From an uncultured Flammeovirgaceae bacterium (GTDB taxonomy: Bacteria > Bacteroidota > Bacteroidia > Cytophagales > Cyclobacteriaceae): a stretch of 46,662 nucleotides of DNA. Every line of letters begins with the position of its first letter. Positions within the stretch are counted from its first letter, which is position 1. A program made the translations under genes and the position numbers. Location: positions 1-46,662 of the forward strand of contig CAJWQD010000017.1 in the NCBI GenBank assembly GCA_913045135.1, in the 5' to 3' direction. Shown one piece after another: positions 18,652 to 27,217 of the stretch. The notes beneath the pieces are model-generated. The model saw only the letters and a program-made list of their open reading frames with translations, was not told the DNA's origin and did not search any database.

Positions 18652-19883
18652 AAAAAATTTATTTTTATATTATTTTTTTTCTATTGACTGCCTGCTCAGA
18701 AGATTCACCAAAATTTCCTGTTTCACGAGATAAAAGTTTAATTGATACAGGTATTTATGATCCGGACTCGGTTAATAATACTAATGAGGAAGAGTTCACA
18801 AATGATATTGATAATGCAGCTCTTCCACAGGTCGGAACTATGTCTTCACTAATTAGAGATGAATTAATTTTAGAATATATATCCTGTACAGATGTTGAGG
18901 TATCTAGTTTGTGTTGGGGTGGTGTAAAAACCTCCAAATATTGTAAATGGGATCAAATGTTTACACGCTATGAGAATGGTTGGACAGGTGCTGATGCCAC
19001 TTATTCCGTGCCTTTACCTGATGGGCGTGTGCTTTGGATGTTTGGAGATACATTTATTGGGACAGTTAATGAAGACCGGACGAGGAATCAAACAAAAATG
19101 ATTAATAATACTTTTGTTTTAACGGATGAAAATGAGTTTGTTACTCTTTTCGGAGGTACCAGAACTAATCCGAGGGCTTTAGTGGTGCCGAATGAAACTG
19201 ATGATTGGTATTGGCCTTTTGATGCTACAATTTATAATGGTGAATTGCATATGCTGCTGGCTCATATGCAACGTGTGGGGGAGGGCATGTGGGGATTTGC
19301 CTACAAGCAAGTGGACTTGGCTATTTTTTCTTTACCTGATTTAACACTTAAATCGCTAACTATGAAAATACCTTCACCTGAAATCTCTTATGGGTCCACT
19401 TTGATGGAAGACACAGACTACACTTATATTTACGGAATTACTACGGTGGGATATAACAAATATGCACATGTTGCCCGCGCTTATGGTGGCGATTTAAGAG
19501 CAGTTTGGGAATTTTACAATGGATCAGAATGGGTTTTAGAACCTTCGAACTATCGAATACATGACGGGGTTTCTGATCAGTTCAGTGTTTTTAAAAAAAA
19601 TGGTAAATATTACTTACTTACTCATCAGATTATATTTGGAAGCGAAATACAGTTGTTTGAATCTGATTTTCCAATAGGACCTTGGCATAGTAAAAAAACG
19701 GTTTATTGTACACCTGAGACAGGTGGTGATGTATTTACTTATAATTCATTTGTACACCCAGAGCTATCAATAAATGATGAATTAATTATTTCATATAACA
19801 TTAACACTTTTGATTTTTGGTCACTTTTTAATAATGCAGACTTATATCGTCCAAAGTTTATTAAAGTTGAAAATTGGCAATAA
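18648..19883 (+). CDS. Secreted lipoprotein of probable beta-propeller family (DUF5005/DUF4185-like), copy A
   Basis: A 411-residue lipoprotein. The start must be the TTG at 18648, which overlaps the upstream TGA (TTGA): it is the only start in front of the signal sequence MKKIYFYIIFFLLTAC, whose cysteine at residue 16 is an ideal lipobox. Residues ~20-65 are a low-complexity acidic/asparagine spacer. The globular part has short repeated sheets: TYSVPLPDGRVLWMFGDTF, DWYWPFDATIYNGELHMLL, DYTYIYGITTVG, WEFYNGSEWVLEP, DQFSVFKKNGKYYLLTHQ, DELIISYNINT and a terminal YRPKFIKVENW. This pattern is what I recall for DUF5005/DUF4185 proteins, thought to be five-bladed propellers related to glycosidases, but I cannot run a search. 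It is the tandem paralog of the next gene. A glycan-binding or hydrolytic role at the cell surface is inferred from the locus. Confidence 0.78.
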   Translation: MKKIYFYIIFFLLTACSEDSPKFPVSRDKSLIDTGIYDPDSVNNTNEEEFTNDIDNAALPQVGTMSSLIRDELILEYISCTDVEVSSLCWGGVKTSKYCKWDQMFTRYENGWTGADATYSVPLPDGRVLWMFGDTFIGTVNEDRTRNQTKMINNTFVLTDENEFVTLFGGTRTNPRALVVPNETDDWYWPFDATIYNGELHMLLAHMQRVGEGMWGFAYKQVDLAIFSLPDLTLKSLTMKIPSPEISYGSTLMEDTDYTYIYGITTVGYNKYAHVARAYGGDLRAVWEFYNGSEWVLEPSNYRIHDGVSDQFSVFKKNGKYYLLTHQIIFGSEIQLFESDFPIGPWHSKKTVYCTPETGGDVFTYNSFVHPELSINDELIISYNINTFDFWSLFNNADLYRPKFIKVENWQ

Positions 19884-19919
19884 GTGGACTTTTCTTATGA
19901 GGAATTTTTTATTCAAAAG

Positions 19920-21125
19920 ATGAAGGTTAGGACTAATACAATTGGCAAAAATAGGATAGGGCTTTTATTTATCATAAGCTTGATAAGCACTTGTTTCCCA
20001 AGGTCAAAAGAAGTAGTCAAATCGGATCTTATAATATCTTACACAGTAAAATCTGCACCTGAGTGGACTCAATTGTTTTACAGAAATGACGGTTGGTTTG
20101 GTGGAGATGGAATTTTTTCTATTCCCCTCACAGGAGTTGATCGGGAGGGTAATTTGGGTAATGATTCTACATTAATATTTTTCAGTGATACATATTTTGG
20201 TCGAGTAATGGAAAATAAACCTGATGAGAATTCTATAATGGTTAATAATTCAGTTGCTTATTTGAAAGGAAATCATCCAATAGTAGATAGTTTAGAATTT
20301 TACATTCATCGAGATACCAAAGGGGATCCAAGTAGTCTTTTTATTCCAAATAATGAAAATGCTTCGGACAATGATTTTTTTTGGTTAGGAGATGGCTTTG
20401 TTAATAAAGAATTGTCAAATACTTTATATGCTTTCGCTTATCATGTAGAACGGACTGGAGAAAATGTATTTGATTTTGTTGAGCCTAATGTCTCACTCAT
20501 TGCAATAAATAACAGATCAAGTCCTCCATATGTTGATCAAAGGCAATTGACAACTCCATTTCATGTCAAAATTAACGATCTTGGTGAAGGGAATTTGGGT
20601 GCCGGTATTTTGGTAAATACAAATTGGGCCGGGGCACCAAATCCAGATGGCTATATCTATGTATATGGTTGTATAGGCCCAAGAAAAAGTTTGGTTGTTG
20701 CCAGAGTTGTGCCTAAAGACTTTGAAGATTTCAAGGAATGGCGTTATTGGAATGGAAATAAATGGGATTTGAGGCCTGAGAATTTGAATGAAATTGTGAA
20801 TGGAGCTTCCAATGAACTCAGTGTTACACCATTGTCAGACGGTAGATTTGTCCTTATTTTTCAGGTATTAGGTTTGTCAGATAAAGTTGGTATGCGAATA
20901 GGGACATCTCCAGTGGGGCCTTTTTCTGAAATCCACGAAATCTATCAAACACCTGAAATGGAAAGTGGACTCTGGTGTTATAATGCTAAAGCACATTTTA
21001 ATTTGTCAAAACCCGATGAGCTTTTAATCAGTTACAATACTATCACACCAAATTTTTGGATTGACATTAAAGAAGATGCTCATATTTATAGACCTCGCTT
21101 CATTAAATTAAAATTTGACCTTTAA
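19920..21125 (+). CDS. Secreted lipoprotein of probable beta-propeller family (DUF5005/DUF4185-like), copy B
   Basis: A 401-residue paralog of the preceding protein. I chose ATG 19920 because it opens directly on a signal sequence (MKVRTNTIGKNRIGLLFIIS) with a lipobox-like LISTC; a GTG at 19884, right after the previous stop, would only add 12 polar residues. Shared motifs in the same order as copy A: GIFSIPLTGV...LIFFSDTYFG, MVNNSVAYL, FFWLGDGFVN...LYAFAYHVERTGE, YIYVYGCIG, VVARVVPK, WRYWNGNKWDLRPEN, NELSVTPLSDGRFVLIFQ, SPVGPF, YQTPEMESGLWCYNAKAHF, DELLISYNTITPNFW and YRPRFIKLK. The conserved [FG]xDTxFG aspartate and the NN pair after it are good active- or ligand-site candidates. The low overall identity of two adjacent copies suggests an old duplication with divided specificity. 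Function unknown. Confidence 0.78.
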   Translation: MKVRTNTIGKNRIGLLFIISLISTCFPRSKEVVKSDLIISYTVKSAPEWTQLFYRNDGWFGGDGIFSIPLTGVDREGNLGNDSTLIFFSDTYFGRVMENKPDENSIMVNNSVAYLKGNHPIVDSLEFYIHRDTKGDPSSLFIPNNENASDNDFFWLGDGFVNKELSNTLYAFAYHVERTGENVFDFVEPNVSLIAINNRSSPPYVDQRQLTTPFHVKINDLGEGNLGAGILVNTNWAGAPNPDGYIYVYGCIGPRKSLVVARVVPKDFEDFKEWRYWNGNKWDLRPENLNEIVNGASNELSVTPLSDGRFVLIFQVLGLSDKVGMRIGTSPVGPFSEIHEIYQTPEMESGLWCYNAKAHFNLSKPDELLISYNTITPNFWIDIKEDAHIYRPRFIKLKFDL

Positions 21126-21129
21126 AATA

Positions 21130-22701
21130 ATGAAATATTTTGTTCACTCATTTATTATCGTATTTTTATTTGGTCTATTTAAATTCATTGAGGCTAAAAT
21201 ACCATCAAGCCAGACTCCTAATATTATTTTTATTTTAGCGGATGACCTGGGCTATGGAGATGTTGAAATTCTCAACGAACAATCAAAAATACCGACTCCT
21301 CATCTCAATAAGTTAGCCCAACAAGGAATGGTGTTCACTCACGCCCATGCACCTTCTGCAGTGTGTACACCTACTAGGTATAGTATATTAACTGGCAGTT
21401 ACAGTTGGAGATCATCTAAAAAATCTGGTGTAGCATGGTTGTGGGACCCACCTATTATAGATAAGTTCGAGGATTATACTTTAGGAGATATGCTTCAAAG
21501 TAAGGGTTATCATACCGCATGTATTGGTAAATGGCATTTAGGATGGCAATGGCCAACCATAAAAGGGGATGCACCCCAATTGGATGGAAGGAATATTGAT
21601 TACGAGAAAGCTATCACTGGAGGGCCTACTGAGCTTGGATTTAATTATTATTTTGGGGATGATGTGCCAAGTTTTCCACCTCATGCTTTTATCGAAAATG
21701 ATAAGGTAACAGCATTACCTACAGAATGGTGGGAAACAGGTAATGCTGGCGCGCCAGGGGCAATGGTGCCAGGCTGGGAATATGAAGATTTATTGCCAAA
21801 AATTTCTGAAAAAGCTATTGATTATGTAAAAGATCGTACTATTAATTATCCAAGAGAACCTTTTTTTTTGTTTTTTTCGCTTTCTGCTCCACATACACCC
21901 ATTGCACCTTCTGAGGCATTTTTGGGAAATTCTGGAGCTGGTAAATATGGAGATTTTGTTGTAGAGATAGATCATTATTTAGGAGAGTTACTCGATATTT
22001 TGGATCAATTAGGAATTTCAGATCAGACCTTGGTGATTTTTACAAGCGATAATGGTCCGACTAATATGGATGGCAAAAATTATACTGGTGAGGTAGGCTC
22101 AGTACTGAGCTATGGTCATAATTCAGCTGGTATTTTGAGAGGTTTGAAATCTGATTCTTGGGAGGCAGGACATCGAGAACCATTTATTGCAAGATGGCCA
22201 GGAGTAATTCCTGAAACATCGAAATCCAATGCACTGATTTCTTTAACAGATATTTTTTCTACTTTGGCTTCGATTGTTGGGTTTGATTTAAACGATTCAA
22301 TAGGTGTTGACAGCTTTGATATTTTGCCACTTTTAAACGGCTCAGCTTCAAATATCCGTGAAGATTTGATTGTTCAATCGGGCAATGGAATTTTATCTTT
22401 GATCGAAGGCGATTGGAAGCTAATTACCTCATCTGGTGGAGGGGGTATGTGGTCTCAAAAAGGAATTCTTGCCACGCGAGATACGCTTACTGGGCAATGG
22501 CAAAATATCCAACTTTATAACCTTAGTGAAGATCCGGTTGAGGCACATAATATAGCTGATGCTGAAGTAAAAAGAGTGAATACCATGATGCTTAAACTTT
22601 CTGATCAAATACGCAATGGTCGTTCAACAGTTGGCATCCAACAAATTAATCAGGGAGAGCAAGTTTGGGAAACGATTAAGTGGATTGAATCGATTCCGTG
22701 A
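21130..22701 (+). CDS. S1 family sulfatase (Cys-type, formylglycine-dependent)
   Basis: A 523-residue secreted sulfatase. I chose ATG 21130, four bases after the upstream stop, since it begins the signal peptide (MKYFVHSFIIVFLFGLFKFIEA); a TTG at 21115 is also in frame. Metal ligands start at D38/D39 in FILADDLGYGD. The sulfatase signature CTPTRYSILTG gives the cysteine at residue 79 that must become formylglycine, followed by GKWHLGW, FSAPHTP, FTSDNGPT with the calcium-site DN pair, and the late KSDSWEAGHREPFIARWPG block. C-terminal EGDWKLI and LYNLSEDPVEAHN are typical. It should remove sulfate esters from the glycan targeted by the locus. The activating enzyme (FGE or anaerobic SME) is not in the window. 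It is the last gene of the plus-strand chain and converges on the aguB gene 27 bases away. Confidence 0.93.
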   Translation: MKYFVHSFIIVFLFGLFKFIEAKIPSSQTPNIIFILADDLGYGDVEILNEQSKIPTPHLNKLAQQGMVFTHAHAPSAVCTPTRYSILTGSYSWRSSKKSGVAWLWDPPIIDKFEDYTLGDMLQSKGYHTACIGKWHLGWQWPTIKGDAPQLDGRNIDYEKAITGGPTELGFNYYFGDDVPSFPPHAFIENDKVTALPTEWWETGNAGAPGAMVPGWEYEDLLPKISEKAIDYVKDRTINYPREPFFLFFSLSAPHTPIAPSEAFLGNSGAGKYGDFVVEIDHYLGELLDILDQLGISDQTLVIFTSDNGPTNMDGKNYTGEVGSVLSYGHNSAGILRGLKSDSWEAGHREPFIARWPGVIPETSKSNALISLTDIFSTLASIVGFDLNDSIGVDSFDILPLLNGSASNIREDLIVQSGNGILSLIEGDWKLITSSGGGGMWSQKGILATRDTLTGQWQNIQLYNLSEDPVEAHNIADAEVKRVNTMMLKLSDQIRNGRSTVGIQQINQGEQVWETIKWIESIP

Positions 22702-22728
22702 AAGATTAATTCTATTATTCTAATCCTA

Positions 22729-23613
22729 TTAATCAATATATCTTTTGGTGAGTTCCTCGTAAGAATCAATTCGCCGATCCCTAAAGAATGGCCAAATTCT
22801 TCGCACTGTTTCAGTACGACTTATGTCAATTTCTACCACTTGATTACACATTTCATTTTGATCTGCTTGCCAAAGTATTTCACCTTGAGGACCTGCTACG
22901 AAGCTAGATCCCCAAAAATCGATACCTTTTGTTTGTTGACTCAGATCCTCTTCAAAGCCCACACGATTAACCGAAATTACTGGGATACCATTGGCTATGG
23001 CGTGAGCACGCTGAGAAGTTATCCATGCGTCATGCTGTAGTGACTTTTCATAAAGAGAGTCCTCAGGATTATAACCAATGGCCGAGGGATAAATTAGGAG
23101 ATCTGCTCCAGCTATGGCCATTAATCGAGCAGCTTCCGGAAACCATTGATCCCAGCAGATTAATACACCTAGCTTACCTAAAGTAGTTTTGATAGGCTTG
23201 AAACCTAAATCTCCAGGTGTAAAATAAAATTTCTCATAATAGCCAGGATCATCTGGAATATGCATTTTTCGATGTCGACCTGCCTCATTGCCATCTTTAT
23301 CAAAAACGACAGAGGTATTATGAAATAGTCCTGCGCTTCGCTTCTCAAATAGAGATGTGACTAAAACAATATTCAATGATTTTGCGATTTCAGCAAACTT
23401 GTTATAAGTAGCTCCGGGTAAACATTCGGCTAAGTCAAAGTTATTGGGTGCTTCCTGCTGACAAAAATAGGTGCTGGCATGTAGCTCTTGCAGTACAACT
23501 AGTTTGGCACCTTTCAAAACACATTCCCGGATACCTTCAATACTTATCTCAACATTGGATTGTTTCGAAGTACTACATTTTTGCTGAACAATTCCCACTT
23601 TAAGATTAGTCAT
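22729..23613 (-). CDS. aguB: N-carbamoylputrescine amidase
   Basis: A 294-residue nitrilase-superfamily hydrolase. The catalytic triad is clear: E43 (VVLQELHAS), K116 (HRKMHIPDDPGYYEKFYF) and C153 (LICWDQWFPEAAR). The HIPDDPGYYEKFYFTPGD and WDQWFPEAARL motifs are specific to the N-carbamoylputrescine amidase branch, and the later DFWGSSFVAGPQGE and WPFFRDRRIDSY ends match full-length enzymes. It hydrolyses N-carbamoylputrescine to putrescine, CO2 and ammonia in the cytoplasm. It lies 35 bases downstream of the agmatine deiminase gene on the same strand, giving a two-step agmatine-to-putrescine operon. The start ATG at 23613 gives the standard N-terminus MTNLKVGIVQ. Confidence 0.95.
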   Translation of the reverse strand: MTNLKVGIVQQKCSTSKQSNVEISIEGIRECVLKGAKLVVLQELHASTYFCQQEAPNNFDLAECLPGATYNKFAEIAKSLNIVLVTSLFEKRSAGLFHNTSVVFDKDGNEAGRHRKMHIPDDPGYYEKFYFTPGDLGFKPIKTTLGKLGVLICWDQWFPEAARLMAIAGADLLIYPSAIGYNPEDSLYEKSLQHDAWITSQRAHAIANGIPVISVNRVGFEEDLSQQTKGIDFWGSSFVAGPQGEILWQADQNEMCNQVVEIDISRTETVRRIWPFFRDRRIDSYEELTKRYID

Positions 23614-23648
23614 AATAGTAAAATTAAAAATTTTGCAGATTAGTTATT

Positions 23649-24680
23649 TTATTTAATCATCAATTTTACCGCATAGGGATAATGCATGGTAATACAATGT
23701 AAGGATCCATTTTGCTGAATGATTGGTAAACAATCAACCCCTATAACCGTCCGCCTCGGGAAAATTTTTTTAAGGCTATTCACAGCCTCTTGATCTTGTT
23801 TCACACCATAAATGGGGACTAAGACACCATTATTCACTAATATGAAATTAGCATAAGTAGCGGGTAATCTATTACCTTTTTTGTCATAGCAGGGATCTGG
23901 AATAGGGAGAGCGAATAGCTTATATTTTTTGCCTGAAAAGTCTTTAAAATTCATCAACTCTTCCTCCATGAGTTTTAAGCTATCAAAATGAATATCCTTT
24001 GTATTTTTACATTTAACATAGGCAATCGTATCAACGTCACAAAATCTAGCTAGCGTATCAATATGGGCATCTGTATCATCACCAATGAGGTAGCCGTGTT
24101 TTAACCAAAGTATTTTTTTTAATCCCAGTTCTCTAGTAAGAAAACGTTCAATTTGATTTTGGTTCATATCCGAATTTCTGGTAGAAGAAAGCAAGCATTT
24201 TTCGGTTGTAAGAATTACGCCTTCGCCATCGGATTCTATGGATCCACCTTCTAGGATGAATGTTTTAGAGGCTATTTGTAGCCCCTTAAATAATGTATTA
24301 GCCAGATTAAAGGTTATTTTATTATCTAAGTCAGATTCAAATTTATGTCCCCATCCATTGAAAGTGAAGTCTAATAATTTGGGTTGATCGCCTTCCAATA
24401 TAGTAATGGCACCATGATCTCTCGTCCAACTGTCATTAGAGATTATTTTTTCAAAATGAATAGGGAATGTGGTATGATTATTAAATAAACTCTGGGTATC
24501 TGATATATTTTCACAGCCTACTACCACACACTCAAATTGAGCCACCTTTTCAATAATATGGACAAAGCAGGCTACTACATTTTCATATTGATTAGCCCAA
24601 TCACCGTTTTTATGAGGAAAGGTGAATTGAATAAAACTTTGTTGCTCCCATTCTGCAGGTAATCTTCTTTTTTGTCCCAT
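23649..24680 (-). CDS. aguA: Agmatine deiminase
   Basis: A 343-residue member of the peptidyl-arginine/agmatine deiminase family. It shows the standard opening RLPAEWEQQSFIQFTFPH, the substrate-site WTRDHGAI, the EGGSIESDGEG block, a GDDTDAHIDTLARF segment carrying the catalytic His/Asp, and the nucleophile C329 in NGSLHCITMHYP near the C-terminus. It converts agmatine to N-carbamoylputrescine and ammonia. It is the first gene of an operon with the amidase directly downstream, so the pair makes putrescine from agmatine; the arginine decarboxylase that would supply agmatine is not in the window. No promoter matching the Bacteroidota consensus could be picked out in the 150 bases upstream. Confidence 0.95.
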   Translation of the reverse strand: MGQKRRLPAEWEQQSFIQFTFPHKNGDWANQYENVVACFVHIIEKVAQFECVVVGCENISDTQSLFNNHTTFPIHFEKIISNDSWTRDHGAITILEGDQPKLLDFTFNGWGHKFESDLDNKITFNLANTLFKGLQIASKTFILEGGSIESDGEGVILTTEKCLLSSTRNSDMNQNQIERFLTRELGLKKILWLKHGYLIGDDTDAHIDTLARFCDVDTIAYVKCKNTKDIHFDSLKLMEEELMNFKDFSGKKYKLFALPIPDPCYDKKGNRLPATYANFILVNNGVLVPIYGVKQDQEAVNSLKKIFPRRTVIGVDCLPIIQQNGSLHCITMHYPYAVKLMIK

Positions 24681-24863
24681 AATTACCTATTTCTCAAGAT
24701 GATTGTTTTTTTAATGGTAAATTAATTCTTTTTGGATGATCAAAATAAATCTTCATTTTAGAAAAATACCACATTGAGTAATTTTTTTAATCTTAGTATG
24801 GGTTAATAGATTTATTTTTTTCCTCCATATTTGATAATATTATTTCAACTTAAACCACAGAAC

Positions 24864-25796
24864 ATGAAAAATAAAATTCATTTGATCATTATTGCTTTAT
24901 TAATGTTTGCGATATCTGCTAATGCTCAAAAAAACAATAATGGTAGAATTTTCGATGAGCATCCGGGAATTGAACTGATGCATAAATTTACTGAGGCCTA
25001 TGTGGCTGGAGATAAGGTAACACTTAATACCATTCTAACCGATGACTTTAGAGGTTATAATGGGTTAAATACCAGCAAAGATTATAAGGGTAAAGATAAG
25101 CAAGGACTAATTAATGAATCAACTTATTGGAGTAGCCAGCTCAAAGGCTTCAAGATTACCAAGCGTGGAAAATCTTATCCTGATGCGTTGGAGTATAAAG
25201 AGTCTGGGACTTGGATAGATACTTGGGATGTTTTTTATGGTGTAGATAAGGAGACAGGCTTTAAAATAGAAACTCCTATTGATAGATCATTTGTTTTAAG
25301 TAAAGACGGGACTCAAATTAAGAGTATGATCGTACGTGTGAATATGGCAATTTTTCAAAAATATTCAAATACATTTAAAACCATAGAGAATGGTACTATT
25401 TATAAGGATCATGAATACATAAATACTGTAAGGACCATGATTTCGGCTTTGGAGCTAGGAGATTTAGATTTAACTTATGAGCAATTCGCAGATGATGCAA
25501 AGTTCAATGATATCAATGCCCCGAGGGGAGAAAGTCATTCGAAATCAGAAGAACGTACTCAAGTAGAAAATTTATTGACCACTTTTGAAATTATAAGTTT
25601 GGATGAATATGGTTATCCTGATTATTTGGCTTACAACGGAGATGGATCTACGGTTTTATCTTGGTGGAACTTTCGCTTAAAAAATAAGACTTCAGGAGAT
25701 GAAGTTGTTATTTTCATACATTTAAGTCATGACTTCAATCAGGCAGGCAAGATCATTCGCCAAGTGGCTTATTATAATGGTAGCTTACTAAATTAA
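24864..25796 (+). CDS. Secreted protein with two NTF2/SnoaL-like domains
   Basis: A 310-residue secreted protein of unknown function. The ATG at 24864 starts a textbook signal peptide (MKNKIHLIIIALLMFAISANAQ); the longer frame from a TTG at 24831 adds 11 residues that would spoil it. The mature protein has two halves that each look like a cone-shaped NTF2/SnoaL domain: ELMHKFTEAYVAGDKVTLNTI followed by LTDDFRGYN, and later TVRTMISALELGDLDLTYEQF followed by ADDAKFND. Each half ends in strands with a tryptophan-rich core (TWIDTWDVFYGV; VLSWWNFRLKN). Such domains bind small molecules or act as enzymes of varied type. It sits between the divergent agmatine operon and a strong terminator, so it is probably a single-gene unit. 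A box CATATTTG at 24826-24833 is close to the Bacteroidota -7 element but lacks an obvious upstream partner. Confidence 0.75.
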   Translation: MKNKIHLIIIALLMFAISANAQKNNNGRIFDEHPGIELMHKFTEAYVAGDKVTLNTILTDDFRGYNGLNTSKDYKGKDKQGLINESTYWSSQLKGFKITKRGKSYPDALEYKESGTWIDTWDVFYGVDKETGFKIETPIDRSFVLSKDGTQIKSMIVRVNMAIFQKYSNTFKTIENGTIYKDHEYINTVRTMISALELGDLDLTYEQFADDAKFNDINAPRGESHSKSEERTQVENLLTTFEIISLDEYGYPDYLAYNGDGSTVLSWWNFRLKNKTSGDEVVIFIHLSHDFNQAGKIIRQVAYYNGSLLN

Positions 25797-25806
25797 TATT
25801 TGCATA

Positions 25807-25844
25807 AAATAGCCCCTTTTTCAAATTAAGGAAAGGGGCTATTT
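25807..25844. terminator. Strong bidirectional intrinsic terminator between convergent genes
   Basis: A 13-base-pair perfect stem, AAATAGCCCCTTT (25807-25819) with AAAGGGGCTATTT (25832-25844), closes a 12-base A/T-rich loop and is followed by a T-rich stretch on the plus strand. It lies 10 bases after the stop of the NTF2-like gene and 22 bases after the stop of the oxidoreductase gene on the other strand, so it can end transcription from both sides. Confidence 0.88.
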
Positions 25845-25866
25845 ATTTTATTCTAATTCATTCGAT

Positions 25867-27207
25867 TTAAAAGGGTCGATACGAACCCTCTAAATAAATA
25901 TTGGCTTTCAATTCAGAAAATTTAGCCTTCTGGTTATCCCAATGCAGGGTTTCATTTGGAAATCTGCCTGCAATGACCCCTAGTAGTATTGTTTCAGTTA
26001 GTTTCGCTGAGTAAGAAAATGGTGCGCTAGTCGTTGTTTTACCTAGACAAGCATCTACAAACTGGTGATAATGTTTTTTACCTTCTTTGTCGTAATTTCT
26101 GATGGGCTCTCCTAGTTGAAAGCTATCAATTAAATCTTGATCGAGTTTTTTATAGGCTCCATCAACAATAAGTTGAGGTAACTCCATAAAATGGGGCAGT
26201 AATAATTTACCTTTTTCTCCCATAAACATGGCTCCTTGATCAGGTAGTAAAGTACCTTCGGGCAATTCTAAGTCACTGTGCATTTCCGGAGAATTAGTAC
26301 CATCATACCATACCCATTTTAGAGTTTCAGTTGTATACTGGGTTTGTGGGAATTCATAAGTTACGGTATTGGCTTCAGGATAACCAAAACCGGTAGGAGG
26401 ACGACAATTATTTGTGATGGTGAATGGGACATCTAAGTCTAATGCATTGTAAGGAGTATCAAAAATATGGACACCCATATCACCTAAGGTAGCACATCCA
26501 TAATCTAATAACTTGCGCCAGTTTCCTGGATGGTAAATGTCTTTTTTGTAATTACGTTTCTTGGAAGTTCCTAGCCATAAATTCCAATCTAAATGTTCTG
26601 GTATTGGATCACTGCCTTCTGGTTCTGGTCCATCGTAACCCCAATTTTTATTAGACCACGCTCGTACGGTCCTAACTTTTCCGATGATCCCCGATTGAAT
26701 GAGTAAGGTAGCCAATTTGTAGTCATAGAAAGAGTGTACTTGAATACCCATTTGGGTAACGAGATTTTTTTCAGTTGCTAAATGATTCATTGCTCGAGCC
26801 TCTTTCACATGATGAGTTAGGGGTTTCTGGCAGTAAACAGATTTATCATGGCTCATTGCCATCATAGAGGCCGGAGCATGAGTATGATCAGGGGTTGAGA
26901 TAATAACAGCATCAATACTATTTGACATTTTTTTGAATAACTCTCGATAGTCTTTAAATTTTTTAGCTTTTGGATGCAGTTTACTTGCCGCGTATAAATT
27001 TTTTGAATCAATATCGCATAATGCTACAACATCAACCATTTCATGCGAAGAGATAGCTTTTAAATCTTCAGCTCCCATATTTCCAACTCCGATATGTGCA
27101 GTCCTTAATTTCTTTTGATTAGAAAGGTTCCAATTACAACTGGAGAGTACTGTGAGGGTAGATAAGGCCGCTACATTTTTTAAAAATTTGCGTTTATTCA
27201 TTTTCAT
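25867..27207 (-). CDS. Gfo/Idh/MocA-family oxidoreductase, secreted lipoprotein form
   Basis: A 446-residue NAD(P)-dependent dehydrogenase-like protein. The N-terminus is an export signal with a lipobox (TVLSSC, cysteine at residue 24) and a Tat-like NKRKFLKN motif. The Rossmann domain follows: AHIGVGNMGAEDLKAI, then VVALCDID, VIISTPDHTHAPASMMAM and YCQKPLTHH, where the lysine of the usual EKP motif is kept. The second domain includes a QMGIQVHSFYDYK segment, WNLWLG, YGCATLGDMGVHIFDTP and late KHYHQFVDACLG typical of the sugar-oxidoreductase branch common in Bacteroidota and Planctomycetes. Export of an NAD enzyme by Tat would let it carry its cofactor. Ten bases downstream of the DUF1080 gene on the same strand, it fits 3-keto-sugar chemistry outside the cytoplasm (inference). 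Confidence 0.87.
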   Translation of the reverse strand: MKMNKRKFLKNVAALSTLTVLSSCNWNLSNQKKLRTAHIGVGNMGAEDLKAISSHEMVDVVALCDIDSKNLYAASKLHPKAKKFKDYRELFKKMSNSIDAVIISTPDHTHAPASMMAMSHDKSVYCQKPLTHHVKEARAMNHLATEKNLVTQMGIQVHSFYDYKLATLLIQSGIIGKVRTVRAWSNKNWGYDGPEPEGSDPIPEHLDWNLWLGTSKKRNYKKDIYHPGNWRKLLDYGCATLGDMGVHIFDTPYNALDLDVPFTITNNCRPPTGFGYPEANTVTYEFPQTQYTTETLKWVWYDGTNSPEMHSDLELPEGTLLPDQGAMFMGEKGKLLLPHFMELPQLIVDGAYKKLDQDLIDSFQLGEPIRNYDKEGKKHYHQFVDACLGKTTTSAPFSYSAKLTETILLGVIAGRFPNETLHWDNQKAKFSELKANIYLEGSYRPF

Positions 27208-27217
27208 ATTTTAAGAA

